A stretch of DNA of 64,000 nucleotides from Reticulitermes speratus. Taxonomy: Eukaryota; Arthropoda; Insecta; Blattodea; Rhinotermitidae. Positions 32,033 through 43,794 of the stretch are shown here, one piece after another. Every line of letters starts with the position of its first letter. Positions within the stretch are counted from its first letter, which is position 1. The notes below the pieces were generated by a model. It saw only the letters and a program-made list of their open reading frames with translations. It was not told where the DNA came from and ran no database searches. Position numbers and translations under genes: made by a program. The stretch is taken from NCBI GenBank assembly GCA_021186555.1, contig JAJKFL010000007.1, positions 3,532,501 through 3,596,500 of the forward strand, read 5' to 3'.

Positions 32033-34409
32033 AATATTTTTAATCTAAATGAATGAAGGTGTTACTTGTGAGTGCTGGCTATTTTGTGTTGTGGTGTGTC
32101 ATTTCTTTGCATTTTTTTTCTTGTACTGACAGTGCTTTTTTGTTCTTGGTATTGTTTTCTTAGTGTTTCAGTTTCTGATTCTTTCTTGGTTTTGGTCTTC
32201 TGACATGGAATTTCTTTTTGCTGTTCTTGTGTTGTTTTGGTCTTGATGACAGAGGTCAAAATATGTCACACAATTACAGTCAATTAGAACAGAAGTAAAT
32301 ATTATTACTATATTGTATACAACTACTGACGTACAATAAGAATATTTGTTGTACTGACAAGATAACGCCCAAGCATTTTCACTTGGAATTTCATTATACA
32401 CACAACAGGACACCAACAATGCAGATAATGTACAGTCTTGAGAAATAAGCTGCAATAATATTATAGCAGTTCAGAAGGTATGTGCAATAAAGCATTACAC
32501 AGTGCTATCTAAATATTTTCCTTGATGGCAGAGATAAACCACACATAAATCTTGGAATATCCCATCACTAGTTGTGACTTTCTAGAGAATGGAAATTTTA
32601 TTCCCTAAGAGAAAATCATTTCTTTTGCACCTTCCTTTCTTCACCCCCTTCTTCCACTCCTTCATCTTGCTCCCTCCTTTCTTCCATACTTCTTTTCCAT
32701 TCTTTCCGTCTGTCCTAAGTGTAAGAGACTTCCACAAGCATGTCTGTAATAACAGCAACAAAGAACATAATACATTTTCTATTATATTTAATAAATGAAA
32801 CACCGATACACTTTCAGATCAAGTGACCTATCATTTGTAAATGTAAATAGCAGCATAATAAAAAATTAATGTAACTAATACATTTGTAATATATATTTAA
32901 ACAATACAAAATGTACAAAAAAATTACATCACAATTCAACATTTGTAACAGAAATATGTTTTATATTTTCCTACTGCAAATCCAGTGAAAGTCTTTTGGT
33001 GTCAGGTAATATTTGTTGCTGTACCTGTTACATCAAAAAACCCTCTGGAAATACAAAATTTAAAATGTAATATAATCAATAAATAATCAAAATTCATACA
33101 TTCCCATCTGTAGCCTATTATTAACAGAAAGTACTTAAATACTATGCACAATACATATTTTCTGTGGTGACGGTTTCAGTTTACAAGTTTGATTGCACAA
33201 AACCATCTGCACTTTACACACTACTGTGCTTTACAACAGCATCAAGTGCCATCATTAGTGCCTTGTACAGGGACTTCAAACACGCCATTAAAAAAAAGAA
33301 AAGAAGTAAATTTATAGACAATTGTACAGTCTGACAAATTTATGGAATCCTGATAACTTGCAAATGTTTTCATCATTTAAACAATTATCATTTATGACAA
33401 CTAAGACTTCTGGTGCGCTCCAATGGCTTATGTATTTTGGTCAAACTATATGAAGGTACTGATGATGCCATTTCATGCTACTATAAAAATAAAGTGTGGA
33501 TGGTGATTATATTTAGATAATGTTGATGCTTATTAGTTGAATAAATAATGATGATGCAAGGAATAATAATGAATATAATAACCTGTATTATCCCTTAATA
33601 GTAAACTTCACTGTCATAGTCATGAAATCGTCTACACGCACACGCACACGCACACACACACACACATACATCACACATCACATATTCACTGCTCATGGTA
33701 CAAATAATTCACATGAATATGTACAAACATGGGCAATGGTAATTCTGCATGAAACCTATACAGATCAGAATGTCACATGTTTACTAACAATGCTACTTAT
33801 TCCACCGTCATATCAACTGTTAACATACCACAATGCGTTTTATGTACACATTATACCGAACCATACCTGGGAGGTCATAGGATCAAGTTCCAGCCTTGAG
33901 ACTAGCTATCATGACTACGTTCTTCATGATTTTCCTGTCCCTCGAGGCAAATGTTGAGATAATACTTTAAAATAGGCCATGGCAGTTTCTTTCCACATGC
34001 ATTTAAATTCATTATAATACTGTTTTATCATTCAACATTACATAACCCACACAATTAAGAAATGCTCATTAAATACACAGTAAATCAATGACTTTCATAT
34101 CAGAGCTTAAGATGGCCATAATCTTTATCTATTAGCATCTGAAATTCTACCTCAGATTTCAAACCAAAGTTGCATTTAAAACTTCATATATGATCCCTAT
34201 GCAAATTAAAATAAAATAAAACATTACACATTCACAGCAATACAGTTCATTACACATACAAACAACCTTGTGAACAATGAATGTTACAAGGATCTGCACA
34301 TCCACTTATTCAAAAAAAAACTTTTTACCATGAAGAAAAAAAAGGTAAGGAAAAATTGTGTCTGAAATTCAGCTTGTCGATATGAAATGATAATATTAAA
34401 AATTTACGG

Positions 34410-34520
34410 TTCTCACAATAGTGAATACTAAGACTGCAGTCTTCTGGGATGTGGTAACTTGTAGACCTGTAGATTGTTAACCAGTATTTTGGAGGAAATT
34501 ACTGCTTCCATATTATGGGT
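34410..34520. repeat. Dispersed repeat, tctcacaatagtgaatacta type
   Basis: ctcacaatngtgaatactaag then ttctgggatgtg and ttaaccagtattttgga recurs at 63425-63520, and in weaker form at 39,410 and 50,010. Its translation resembles a widely dispersed insect repeat phrase (FWDVxxCSLVNxYQxFG). No autonomous partner is visible. Confidence 0.5.
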
Positions 34521-34837
34521 ACAAGAACTGAGTTATTTTCAGAATCACTGGCTCCAATTGGACTGCTTGTATCTCCATTTCAACCCACATTTCCCTTTAT
34601 TATGTACCACTTCCCTGTTTTGTTCATTTCAAAAACTTCGATACTACATGTCTCTACGCATATAACCATATAGAGTATATATAAACTGTGACACATCAAT
34701 GAGTTTTGTTCAAGCACATGTCAGCGCACCACGTTTCCTACAGTATATACATTTTTATATTTCTAGCTGCCATTATTTATTTTTAACACTGTGTATGTAA
34801 ATTGGATGTATTAATTTTAGATTCCTTTTTATTAATG

Positions 34838-34879
34838 TCTCCCTGAGGACGATGATTTATCACTGAAACATGTAGGAGA
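34838..34879 (+). ncRNA. Hammerhead-like motif, plus strand, 5-bp helix I
   Basis: Helix I TCTCC, core CTGAGGA (N7 = G, allowed), GAAA, palindrome ACATGT, triplet GTA, helix I GGAGA with 5 perfect pairs. Helix II between the two core strands pairs poorly in register (TGAT/ATCA possible with a 2-nt loop), so folding is uncertain. Confidence 0.5.
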
Positions 34880-35105
34880 GTTCAAGTATATGAATGATTC
34901 ATGCTTTCATATAAATTGTGTGCCTTTGTCGGTGCATATGGGTGATTAGTGAAAGTGTTGTTTCTAAGTCACTGTGCTTATTACATAAACATACTAAACA
35001 TGGGGAATCTGAAATTATTGATACTCAGATTGTAGCCTTTGGGTTTCAATACTGTGTAGCCATGTAGGTAAGTGCTGACACTTTGAAGGACTGGACTGCA
35101 CCTTT

Positions 35106-35435
35106 TGCCATACATTATAGCAGATAATGAGATATACAAAAGATAATGTAGAACCTTGTACCATAAAGTATACTGGACACTGAGATTCACAGGAGACGGA
35201 ACGGCACCTAACTCCATAAAGCACATCAGACATCAAGACATACAGGAAAGTGGGTAGAAGCTTCTGCCATTAAGTACATGTATACTGGACACTGAGAAAC
35301 AAAGAGGACTTGATGGAACCCAGAACCATAAACTATATCAGATACTGAGATAGGTGGAAGACTGGTTGGCACACTGTGCCATAAATTATACTGGACACTG
35401 ATATAAACAGAAGATCAAGCGGTACCTTGCACGAT
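35106..35435. repeat. Degenerate tandem repeat, ~54-bp unit, six copies
   Basis: The phrase ccataaantatactggacac then tgagat recurs at about 35106, 35159, 35213, 35267, 35327 and 35379, with much divergence between units. Confidence 0.7.
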
Positions 35436-36027
35436 GAACTAAACGAAAACCTACACAGATAGCACCACAGCATGCCATCACTACTTAACCTCGATCTTGA
35501 AAATTTGCCTACAATAAAAAATTCCAGGCAAACTTGTTAGCTGATATAAGCAGCAGCCTCAGCAGCATGCACAGATATTTTCAAGTTTTGCAATTTTCAC
35601 TAAGTGTTTTATTTTATACGGCTTTTCTCAGCATGGAATACATCACCTACTTAAAGTGAAACACTATCTGTATGAGACCCATGTCACTTTTATAATACAT
35701 AAATACATGCAACTTCAGACATAAATCAAGTTCTCACAAGTAAGACTCATTCTACGACCAAGGTGTACACAGAATGAGAAAGGTTCAGAAACGCTGATGA
35801 AGATAAACTGGTCTTGGCTAAACACATCGGCAACTTTGGTCATTATATTCTTTTACAGAACATCAACATCCTGACCAAAAGATCAGGATCACATCATGAG
35901 CAAAGCAATTTGTTCATAGGCTTCATCCCAACAGGAAAGAAGGCCTCTCCCTCAAACCATTATGCATGCCAGTAATTTATGTACTGGAAGTATAAAGGAA
36001 GGCTCTTCCTGACTGGGACTATTAAAA

Positions 36028-36212
36028 GATCTGCGCTCTTCTGGGATATTACATGGCATCGTGTGGTAATTGTTTACTGACATTTCGGGACAGCGTATCG
36101 GTCCCATCTTCACGGGTCATGGATACGTGAAGACGGGACCGATACGTTGTCCCGAAACGTCGGTAAACAGTTACCACACGACGCCGTGTAATAGCCCAGA
36201 AGAGCGCAGATC
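36028..36212. repeat. Foldback element with inverted hammerhead-like pair
   Basis: Arms 36028-36114 and 36126-36212 are inverted copies starting gatctgcgctcttctggg. Each arm ends in a motif with GTGAAGA, helix II GGGAC/GTCCC (or GGGAC/GTCCC with a changed loop), GAAAC or GAAAT, and GTC. C3 is G in both, so they are probably inactive. Loop sequence ggtcatggata joins the arms. Confidence 0.82.
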
Positions 36213-37503
36213 TCATCAACATTGCGGCACAAGCCTGAAATCAAGATTAGAAGACCCTGTTCTTCCTCTCTGGTGCATATTCTCCCTGCTTCTCTAGCCC
36301 TTAAAAGGGTCAATCCTGTTCTCCACGTAGTTTGACTACTGCTTACCATTTCCAACAAAACCGATCTCTCATCCATTACCATTTCTACTCTCAAAATGAT
36401 GGCAGTATGTCAACCCAAGACACTGGGAACATTTTTCATTACTGTATGGCATCAGAAACAAGGGGGAAGAAAATAAGAAGGGGGGAGGGGGGAAGAGAAA
36501 GAAAAGAGGAACAAAAACAAAATACTGTTAATTGCATATTCCAGCCTTCCCATCTTGCAAAAATTTACTTACATTCCAAAGCCATGTTCCTTTCCTTCAG
36601 AAAACATTTTAAATTCTGTTATATTTCTTAATTATTATCAGTCATGTATAATAAAATGTTGCATCCTGCCACTTAGCATCTTCACATAAACAACAATAAC
36701 AGCACTGTAAATGAATGACAGATTGCAAAAACAGAATGTGTATGACATGGACAGGCAGGAAGGTGCCTGTGCATTATGTTGGAAATGACATGCAGTGCAA
36801 AATCTCATGTGCAAAATATACTGCATATGATGCAGACAGGTTGATCTTTAGGTTCTTGAATAAGAGATGGGAATATTGAAGATTTTAAACTAAATGGTAG
36901 CAAGCATTCCCTAATTTAACCTGCTCTTAATTTCTCTGTAAAAGTAATTCTGATTTCTCACTGCCATTCGCAAATATTTCAACTTTGCCACAACTTTAAA
37001 AAGATTATTTGTTGCCCTTTTTATAATTCTGTTCTGCAGTCTGGTGATTACACTTGAAAGTTTACTCACTTTTCTCAGAGCTTATTTCCATACCAACTAC
37101 GTGTGTTTGTCTTCATACTACTTATGTTTTTGTTCAATAAATTACCATCATCAGAACAGGTGAGAAACCAATGTGTTACATTGTAACTTTTGTACCTGCC
37201 AATTTTCCTAGACCTTGCAAATGGCATATTCTGAAGCAAGGTAAAATGACAATAATATTATATCACTGTATGAAAAACATAAACTTAGAGCCATTTCACA
37301 CTTAAAAGTTCAAGTCAGGCGTTCATATACATAGCTCCAAACTGAGACAGGAGTAATGAGAGGGTACAATGGTAAATCAAGCAGTACAAGAACAGAGACA
37401 GACAGCTCTGCAGTACTTATGCACTCTCTGTAAACCTCCTGTATGACAACAATACATCTTAAGCATCATATACATACAGCTGCATCAATCAGTAGGCCAT
37501 ACT

Positions 37504-37765
37504 TCACACATCATGATTGAGAAGTGGTTCATCCAGGCGGTGCGACACTCCTACACAAGGCAGGAGCCAAAACACTGGGTGTCCACGACCACAGACTTCT
37601 GTAAGGAGAGCCAGCTTAGGTTTGTGTGGTCGAAATGGTCCTTGGTGCTGAACTTGCTCAACAGCTGTTTCATCACTAAAAATAGCCTGGAACTGATCCA
37701 CGAGGATTGCAGAAACAAACATGCCGAATAGCGCACTTTCCAGCACCAAGATCACGCAGTGCAGA
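37504..37765 (-). CDS. Palmitoyltransferase exon 5 and stop
   Basis: Acceptor attttcag|T. Encodes the fourth membrane segment, DETAVE, the cytosolic tail [10 protein letters not shown]...GRGHP, and ends NHDV-stop at 37504. Confidence 0.95.
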
Positions 37766-40700
37766 CTGAAAATAAATGTAGCCAATATACACACATTCTG
37801 CAGAGGACTTCCTGGTTTCACAATACGAAAGTAGACTCTCAATGAGAGGGTTCTGAATTCAGTACCTGGTCAGATCAATGTGCAAATGTTTCTGCTGTCT
37901 ACAAAATATAAAATTCTCGGATGCAAGTAACAGATCCCCCCCCCCCCCCCTCCCCTGGTGTTCTGAGTCCAATTAATCTGTAGGTCCTCTGGGCCAATCG
38001 TCATTCTCATGATCACAGAACTGACCCTATGGGTGACCTCACCTCAAAAATAGATACTACACTTTTGCCTAGGTAGAAAGAGCTGCGTAAGGTCAAACAG
38101 ACCATACCTGGGTAAACTAGAAATGAACCAATCAGTTATTCTTTCACCACATTTACCCACAACTGTAGCAATCTAAAACCAGAAAAGAAAAGACAAAAAG
38201 GTGAGAGGTAAAGTTACTAATTTACACCAACTGGAAAGTAATAATTCAAGGCTGCTATACAGACAAGGCAATAGAAAAGCTGCAGCCAACACAATATAAT
38301 GATAAGGTTACCCCTGTACTTAATTATGCACCACAAAATAAAGACATGTGGGGGAATGGAAGTACTGTTCTATTCCTATCTCAGCACTAATGGAGGTCGG
38401 TGGTCAGCTTCATGCCCCAAGCGGTTTACCTCTCTGGAAACAGCCCCATGCTACTCACTGAATAGGAGGTTGCATACACCACAGAGCTCGTCTGGACACA
38501 GTGGATGAGTGCAATGTTGTCCGAGTAGGGAATAAAATCCTGATTCCATAGTTGTTCAGCATGTAGCCTACTAACTATACTGACAACACTATCCCAGCTC
38601 CAATGTGTACAGACATTCTGTGATAATCCTCAGGCATTTAGTTTGAAATCTAGAATTAATTTTCAGTTTATAAATGAATGCTGAGCACAGTAAATTAAAT
38701 ACAAGTCAATAATAGGGTTACAAGGAATGTTAAGAGTTGAATCTTGTATTCAAAAGCCGAAGGATTGTACTCTGAAAGGTGTGGATGGATGAACAAACAA
38801 GCATCACCTCTAAATAAAAACTAAAGCTGCAGAAACTCTGATCAAGGTGTAAATCAGTGAAATTATAAGAAAGGCAGAACGTAACTTACATGCGACTCTG
38901 CTTGACAGATATCTCACTGCTACATTCAGGGCACTCAACGACCCATGAAACTACAACCAGAATAATGGCATATGTTGCCAGAGCACCAACATAAACAAGG
39001 AACTGGATAAAATACTTCTGGTTTTGTTCACCCACACAGTTGTTAATCCTGCAAAATAAATATTACTCAATTTACTAGTTCCTCTGTTTAAGCAGTTTTT
39101 CTACTTCAGATCCATTTTTTAAACAATTTTTCACCACCACCAAGTAATCTGTTCCTCATGTTTGGCCTTTTGCTGTTGTGACTGATAAAAAAAACAGTGA
39201 TACAGCACAATATCACAGAAAAAGAGAGACCTTACAAATACATCAACTGTTGCAGAAGTCACGCTGAACAAAAATACTTTTTTCCCCCTCATATTGGACT
39301 TGCAGTTCTAAACATAAAGCTTCTGATTTCAAGTGCTCCCAAAACAATAGTCTACCCTCTCTTTGGGCTGCTTCTTGGCAGATAACTCGAGGTTCTCTCT
39401 GCGGTGACAGTTGAGAATACTGTCTTCTAGGATGTGATGGTGTGTGGTTTGGTTGATAATTGTAGGGTTGTATTTCATGGATTTGATTCTACACAACTGA
39501 GGAATTTTTCATTAGGTATAGCTCAGGTACTAGTTTTTCCACAACAGTTTGTGCAGCTACTTTGATTTGAAATGTCATATTCTGGGTTATGACACTGTAG
39601 TCTGGCAGGTGGTCACCATAAGTGCCTATAACGGTGGTACTTAAAGTGGTTTAACCTTTAGGAGATGGACTTAAATGCCAATTGTATCTATTGACGGTCT
39701 GAGATTTTCTAGCCTAGCATAGGCATTAAAACGGCCACCATGCAAACACACAGAGACCAGCATATGGCATGCTAGGCCCTTCACCAGTACACTTTAGAGA
39801 CCAGCACATGGTTTTTTAGGAGGACATATATTAAGGAAAAGGCCTTAAAGAGTGCTTCCAGTGGTGTACAACCATTGGCACAGATGTGTAACAGTGGAAG
39901 GGAACTACACAGAAGGTGGTGTGCAACACAGAGGTTGGCAATGAAGACAGGAAAGCTCACATGGACATAATTTCACGAATGTTTCTAATCCATCATGCAG
40001 ACAGCCTTTCTCAGAATATCAAGATAGCATAATAAATAAATACAGTAGAACCCTGTTAAGAAGTCTTGAGGATTAGGGACTCCTTAAGCGGGAAGACTTA
40101 TTAAGAGGGAAGCTTATTAAAAGCAATAGGATTTCGGGACTTTAAAAATCAGACTTCTTACAGGGGAAAACTTCTTATCCGGGTTCTACTGTATTAATAA
40201 CAGGGCAAGTGAAATCTATGTAACTAAGCTACAAACAAGCTACCTGAAATTGTGTAATTTTGTAAGCAAGTAATACAAAATTTTTGTACGACACAATCAC
40301 ACAACCAAAGTCACAATTACAAGAATCTAAGGATCAAAGTTTAAATTTTAAATTACCAGGTTGGTATTTAAATTTTGTGCATGGTTTATGAAAAATGTAT
40401 TATTATTTGAACAGAAAAAATTACATTATGAAATAAACGGCATTTTGTAGAAAATACAGTAAATTTCCTTGTTGCCTAAATATACAAAACGAATTTCTAG
40501 GGGTGTTCTTTACACGCATTCACATATGTGAATGTAGGTCATTTAAAGGTTCAAGGCAAAACACATCCTAATTATTACAACTCTCAAATCCCAATGTCTT
40601 ACAAACAAACACAATATATTTACAGTGCAATACATGGAAGATAGTTTAAAAAATCAGACTAAGTGTCAGACATGAGTGCATATCATATATTTTCAGTAAC

Positions 40701-43122
40701 GCTTAAAACACATACACATCTTTCTTTCTTCAAGCGAACATAACTCACCAAGGACAATGATGGTCCATCCTACGGATGCAACGCTTACAGATGCGGCAGT
40801 GATGTGCCCTCGGTGGTCGGTACGTTTCACACCGTGTACATACAGTCCAATCCTCCCGCTGCAGACATTCAGAAGAACCTGCATAAACAAATAAGTAATT
40901 AAAACCAACACAGTTAACACATTGACATTCTCTTCTGACTAGATTAAAATAATCAGGATTACATCCACACAGAATGAAGTGCCATCACAACATTTTTAAT
41001 GTGAATTATAATAGGAATGTGCCTGTGTGAAGTCTTTGTTAGAACAGCACAGTCCATCCTCAGGATGTAAGTGGAGGAAACAGCCACCAAATATGGCTAT
41101 AATGATCAGCACTTATAAACACTTGACAAAAGGAGGTACTCAGCTTGGGGGTTGGGGATGGGCTAGCAGTCCTTTACTAAACTAAGAACAACATGTTATT
41201 AAATACTGCACAGGACATTGGACATGGATAGATTCTTTGCAACATTCTAAGTACTGGAAAATGGATGGTTAGAATGTAGAAAGTTTCTACAAGGCAAGCT
41301 CACAGAAACAAGTTGCAAGAAAATTAGCACAGTATATGTTACACTTAGTGGGAGTACGGGAGATCAGATGGGACAAGGGTGGCATTGAACCAACACATAA
41401 CTTGGACTAACTGCCACGTAATTTTCACATCTTTGGACCGTTAAAGAAAGCCCTGAAAGGTTGCATGTTCATGCTGGATGATAATGTGCATGTGTGGAAG
41501 GCTTTGGTATAGTGGTTTAGATAGCAGCCCAAGGAATGCTTGGAAGACAGAATATGATAACGAGTACATCAATCAGACTGTTGTCTAAATGCATGTGGTG
41601 ACACTTTGAACTGTTGCTATACCTTCACTCATGACCATCCTTGAATATGTTTCAGCTGTACAGCCCTCATAAACTTACTTTTTGCAGGATGTCATTCCTC
41701 CCTCTGACAGCCACTATGAAACCTGTTCAGAAATTAAGCAATGCAAAACTAGCATACTGCATGACCCTGTGTTATGCAAAAGCCTCCAATTTGTTCTTAC
41801 GGCCTTTATTAAAGAAGAACCTAGACAGAAGCACATCAGAACACAAGTCTATTGGACTACAAATACATATGCATCAATAAAATATGTTCCAAGAAAATTA
41901 GATTAATTTAACATCATCCACAAATACCTATGTTAATTTCATGTACTTTACAGATATACTGAAACTGGGGCCCATGCTGCAATAATAAGCATAATTATAT
42001 CACATTACTGCATAACATGCAGGGCACTTGCTGGTGTTCTTGTATGGTGCCTATTACAAAATTCAAGCTTTCTATTAAGTACTCTCAAACACACACACAC
42101 ACACACACAGGCTTCTGCATCTGCATTTCTCAGACATGATAGATAGTGAAGTCAGGTTTCCCAATTGACATACACCCAAAAAATCCATCAAATTCCTTGG
42201 GCCAATAGTCAAAACCTTGTTATTACTTTTCATTCAAACTTTAACATAAGGCTTTGATTGGGTTTAGTGATTCTGTATATGGAAATCTTTTCTGTTTATA
42301 ATTAGCTGCAATTAAATTTGTTTACCATATTTCTTACACTTCGCTTTTTTATGAATTTGGCAAAAATAGTGATCCAGCATTCCTTAAAACTGTGAACTAA
42401 GAGTAAGAGTAGAGTAAGGTTACCAAAACTACAACTTTCACACCTTCCACACATATGAGAGTACTCTGCGACTTCCATATTTGGTCCTATTTAATTTTCA
42501 CCTCCAAGCTACAGTATAAGGAATAAAATGTGTACAATACCATAAACAATCATACTGAACCTGAGTGTATGTCCGAGAAGTCAACTCTGTTTTGAGGCAG
42601 AGGAACAACTCCAGGGTCTGAACACACTGCTTTCAAATGTGCCATGCCTAGGAGGAAAACTATGGTATTGAAGAGAACTACGTGGAATGGTCCCCATAAA
42701 CTGAAATCAAATACATTTTTGTGGATGTATTACTACCCATTACATTTCAAAAATGGTACGAAACTTTCACTTCTATATTCTTAATGCTTCTGATCAACGT
42801 ACGACAGGTACATCAATCAACTACCGTGGTGAAAACGATGCTATATGTAATACTGAACAGAGTACACTACTTGTATGGGTAACAAATTAAGGACACTTTT
42901 AATTTAACATGAACTTGCATGCAACTGCGTCAAGTAAAAACTAAGCACGCAAACTACCTACTTTCAGGATACGCATATAGACTAACCATATTACAAATGT
43001 TACCTATTTTGCATTGTCTGTAAAATGATCCATCTTATTACTACGTAATCGGCGTAAAGTACAGCCACATATGTCACCAAAATACAAACAATTCCACAAG
43101 GATCTCTCACAAAAATTGTCAT
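37504..43122 (-). CDS. DHHC-type protein S-palmitoyltransferase (ZDHHC3/7, Dnz1-like)
   Basis: A complete five-exon gene, joined 43122-43004, 42700-42561, 40878-40749, 39048-38890 and 37765-37504 (810 nt, 269 residues); every junction is GT-AG and in phase. It transfers palmitate to cysteines of membrane-associated proteins, typically at the Golgi. Visible features: a hydrophobic N-terminal segment (about 11-31), a second (44-62), DPG at 68-70, the cysteine-rich domain 96-143 with [13 protein letters not shown] and DHHC at 125-128 (catalytic Cys128), then C134, N139 and F143 of the family pattern; two more hydrophobic segments (142-167, 184-206), and DETAVE at 214-219 in the TTxE position. 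The four-helix topology, short length and CRD spelling fit the ZDHHC3/7 group; I am sure of the family, less of the orthologue. It starts 461 bp from the divergent CFAP44 start. I chose the ATG at 43120-43122 because it opens directly into the first conserved segment. Confidence 0.95.
37937..37952. repeat. Poly-C tract in intron 4
   Basis: Sixteen or so C residues interrupted by one T. Confidence 0.8.
38370..38600 (-). mobile_element. SINE family A, old copy in intron 4
   Basis: gtcggtggtcagcttcatgc, then ccaagcggtttacctctctg and actatactgacaacactatc parallel family A. The B box is degraded. Confidence 0.55.
38890..39048 (-). CDS. Palmitoyltransferase exon 4
   Basis: Acceptor ttttgcag|G, donor CGCAT|GTAAGT. 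Encodes [17 protein letters not shown] and the third membrane segment. Confidence 0.96.
40043..40191. mobile_element. pogo/Tigger-like MITE in intron 3
   Basis: The ends CAGTAGAACCCTGTTAAGAA and, inverted, CAGTAGAACCCGGATAAGAA form terminal repeats, with TA on both sides (40041-40042, 40192-40193). 149 bp, no ORF. Confidence 0.85.
40749..40878 (-). CDS. Palmitoyltransferase exon 3 (DHHC catalytic exon)
   Basis: Acceptor tttatgcag|GT, donor CCTTG|GTGAGT. Encodes [18 protein letters not shown] and RRMDHHCP, i.e. the zinc-binding core and the catalytic DHHC motif. Confidence 0.97.
42091..42110. repeat. (AC)n microsatellite
   Basis: Ten AC units in intron 2 of the palmitoyltransferase gene. Confidence 0.9.
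42561..42700 (-). CDS. Palmitoyltransferase exon 2
   Basis: Acceptor gatttcag|T, donor CAG|GTTCAG. Encodes the second membrane segment and [20 protein letters not shown]. Confidence 0.95.
43004..43122 (-). CDS. Palmitoyltransferase exon 1
   Basis: Encodes residues 1-39 and two bases of codon 40: [19 protein letters not shown], then a hydrophobic run. The donor is AG|GTAACA. Two leftover bases AG join T of exon 2 to make serine. Confidence 0.93.
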
Positions 43123-43583
43123 TGTCCTACCCCACCTCTGCTCCGATTCTTACTGCCATTCTACCAATCAGTGACAGTCGCCCGAGCCCGTGGGATTGTA
43201 CAATGCAACCAACCTCTATCCCTTGGCCACTCTTTATTCGAGACGTGAAATTTTTCAAACATTAAATCTTTCGCAAAATAAAGAGTGGTGACAGTACCTG
43301 TACATAGTTTCATTTAACTGACTGTTATTGCGTAGAAGTCACTTTGACCTAAATAACATTATAAACGAATCCGTAATTAACTATGAATTTTGTTGGTACA
43401 CATGTAGGGCGTGCATTATTGCTATGGTAACCAAATATGTTTACAGCGCAGTGGTAGCAGACGACTTCGCGACACTTTATAAACGTCTAGAGAAATATTC
43501 GTTTAAATTATGTAAACCAACCAAGTCGCAATACACTAATCAGTGACAAAGAATCTGTTTAAGAATATAATTTTTGAAGATAG
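43123..43583. promoter_or_regulatory. Divergent promoter between palmitoyltransferase and CFAP44
   Basis: The two genes start head to head with 461 bp between start codons, so this interval must hold both 5' untranslated regions and probably both promoters. No TATA box in a convincing place was seen. An X-box lies at 43418-43431. Confidence 0.65.
43418..43431 (+). promoter_or_regulatory. X-box (RFX binding site)
   Basis: ATTGCT-AT-GGTAAC fits the RFX consensus RYYNYY-N(1-3)-RRNRAC at every position. It stands 153 bp upstream of the CFAP44 start, within the distance usual for RFX sites in ciliary gene promoters. Confidence 0.72.
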
Positions 43584-43794
43584 ATGATGTCTGACGCAAC
43601 GGGTAGTGACGCTGAAGATTTGCCAGAAGATAAGATATCCTATGCCGATGAAGAGAGCGATAAGGAATCAGGCAGAGAAGTAGAGATGTGAAAAAAGTCG
43701 AAGAAATTCCGGACTCATTAAATCCTAATGATTTCCCACCGAAACCTTTCTTAAGTAAGAAGTGTACCGTTCCTGAAGACATTCTTGTCTTCCA
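43584..43794 (+). CDS. CFAP44: CFAP44 exon 1
   Basis: Starts ATGATG at 43584 and encodes an acidic N-terminus ([20 protein letters not shown]) in one frame and [20 protein letters not shown] plus VPEDILVF in another; a single missing base near 43,686 (GAGATG for GAGGATG) would join them. Donor CA|GTATCC leaves CA, which with C from exon 2 makes His, giving VFH-HSFGYDC. Confidence 0.7.

Larger units (their letters stand above)
32600..37503. other. Region downstream of the palmitoyltransferase gene
   Basis: AT-rich, with no coding exon that I can support. Part of it may be the 3' untranslated region of the minus-strand gene at 37504-43122; candidate AATAAA signals on the minus strand occur near 35,609, 34,785, 34,590 and 32,593, so the end cannot be fixed. 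It also holds the repeats listed at 34838, 35106 and 36028 and a (CA)n run at 33635-33665. Confidence 0.4.

Noticed and set aside
35790..35840. Another hammerhead-like site (CTGATGA ... AAAC)
   Set aside because: The G of GAAA is missing and helices do not form; at most a decayed relic.
37513..37736. Plus-strand ORFs opposite the last palmitoyltransferase exon
   Set aside because: They are antisense shadows of the conserved exon 37504-37765.
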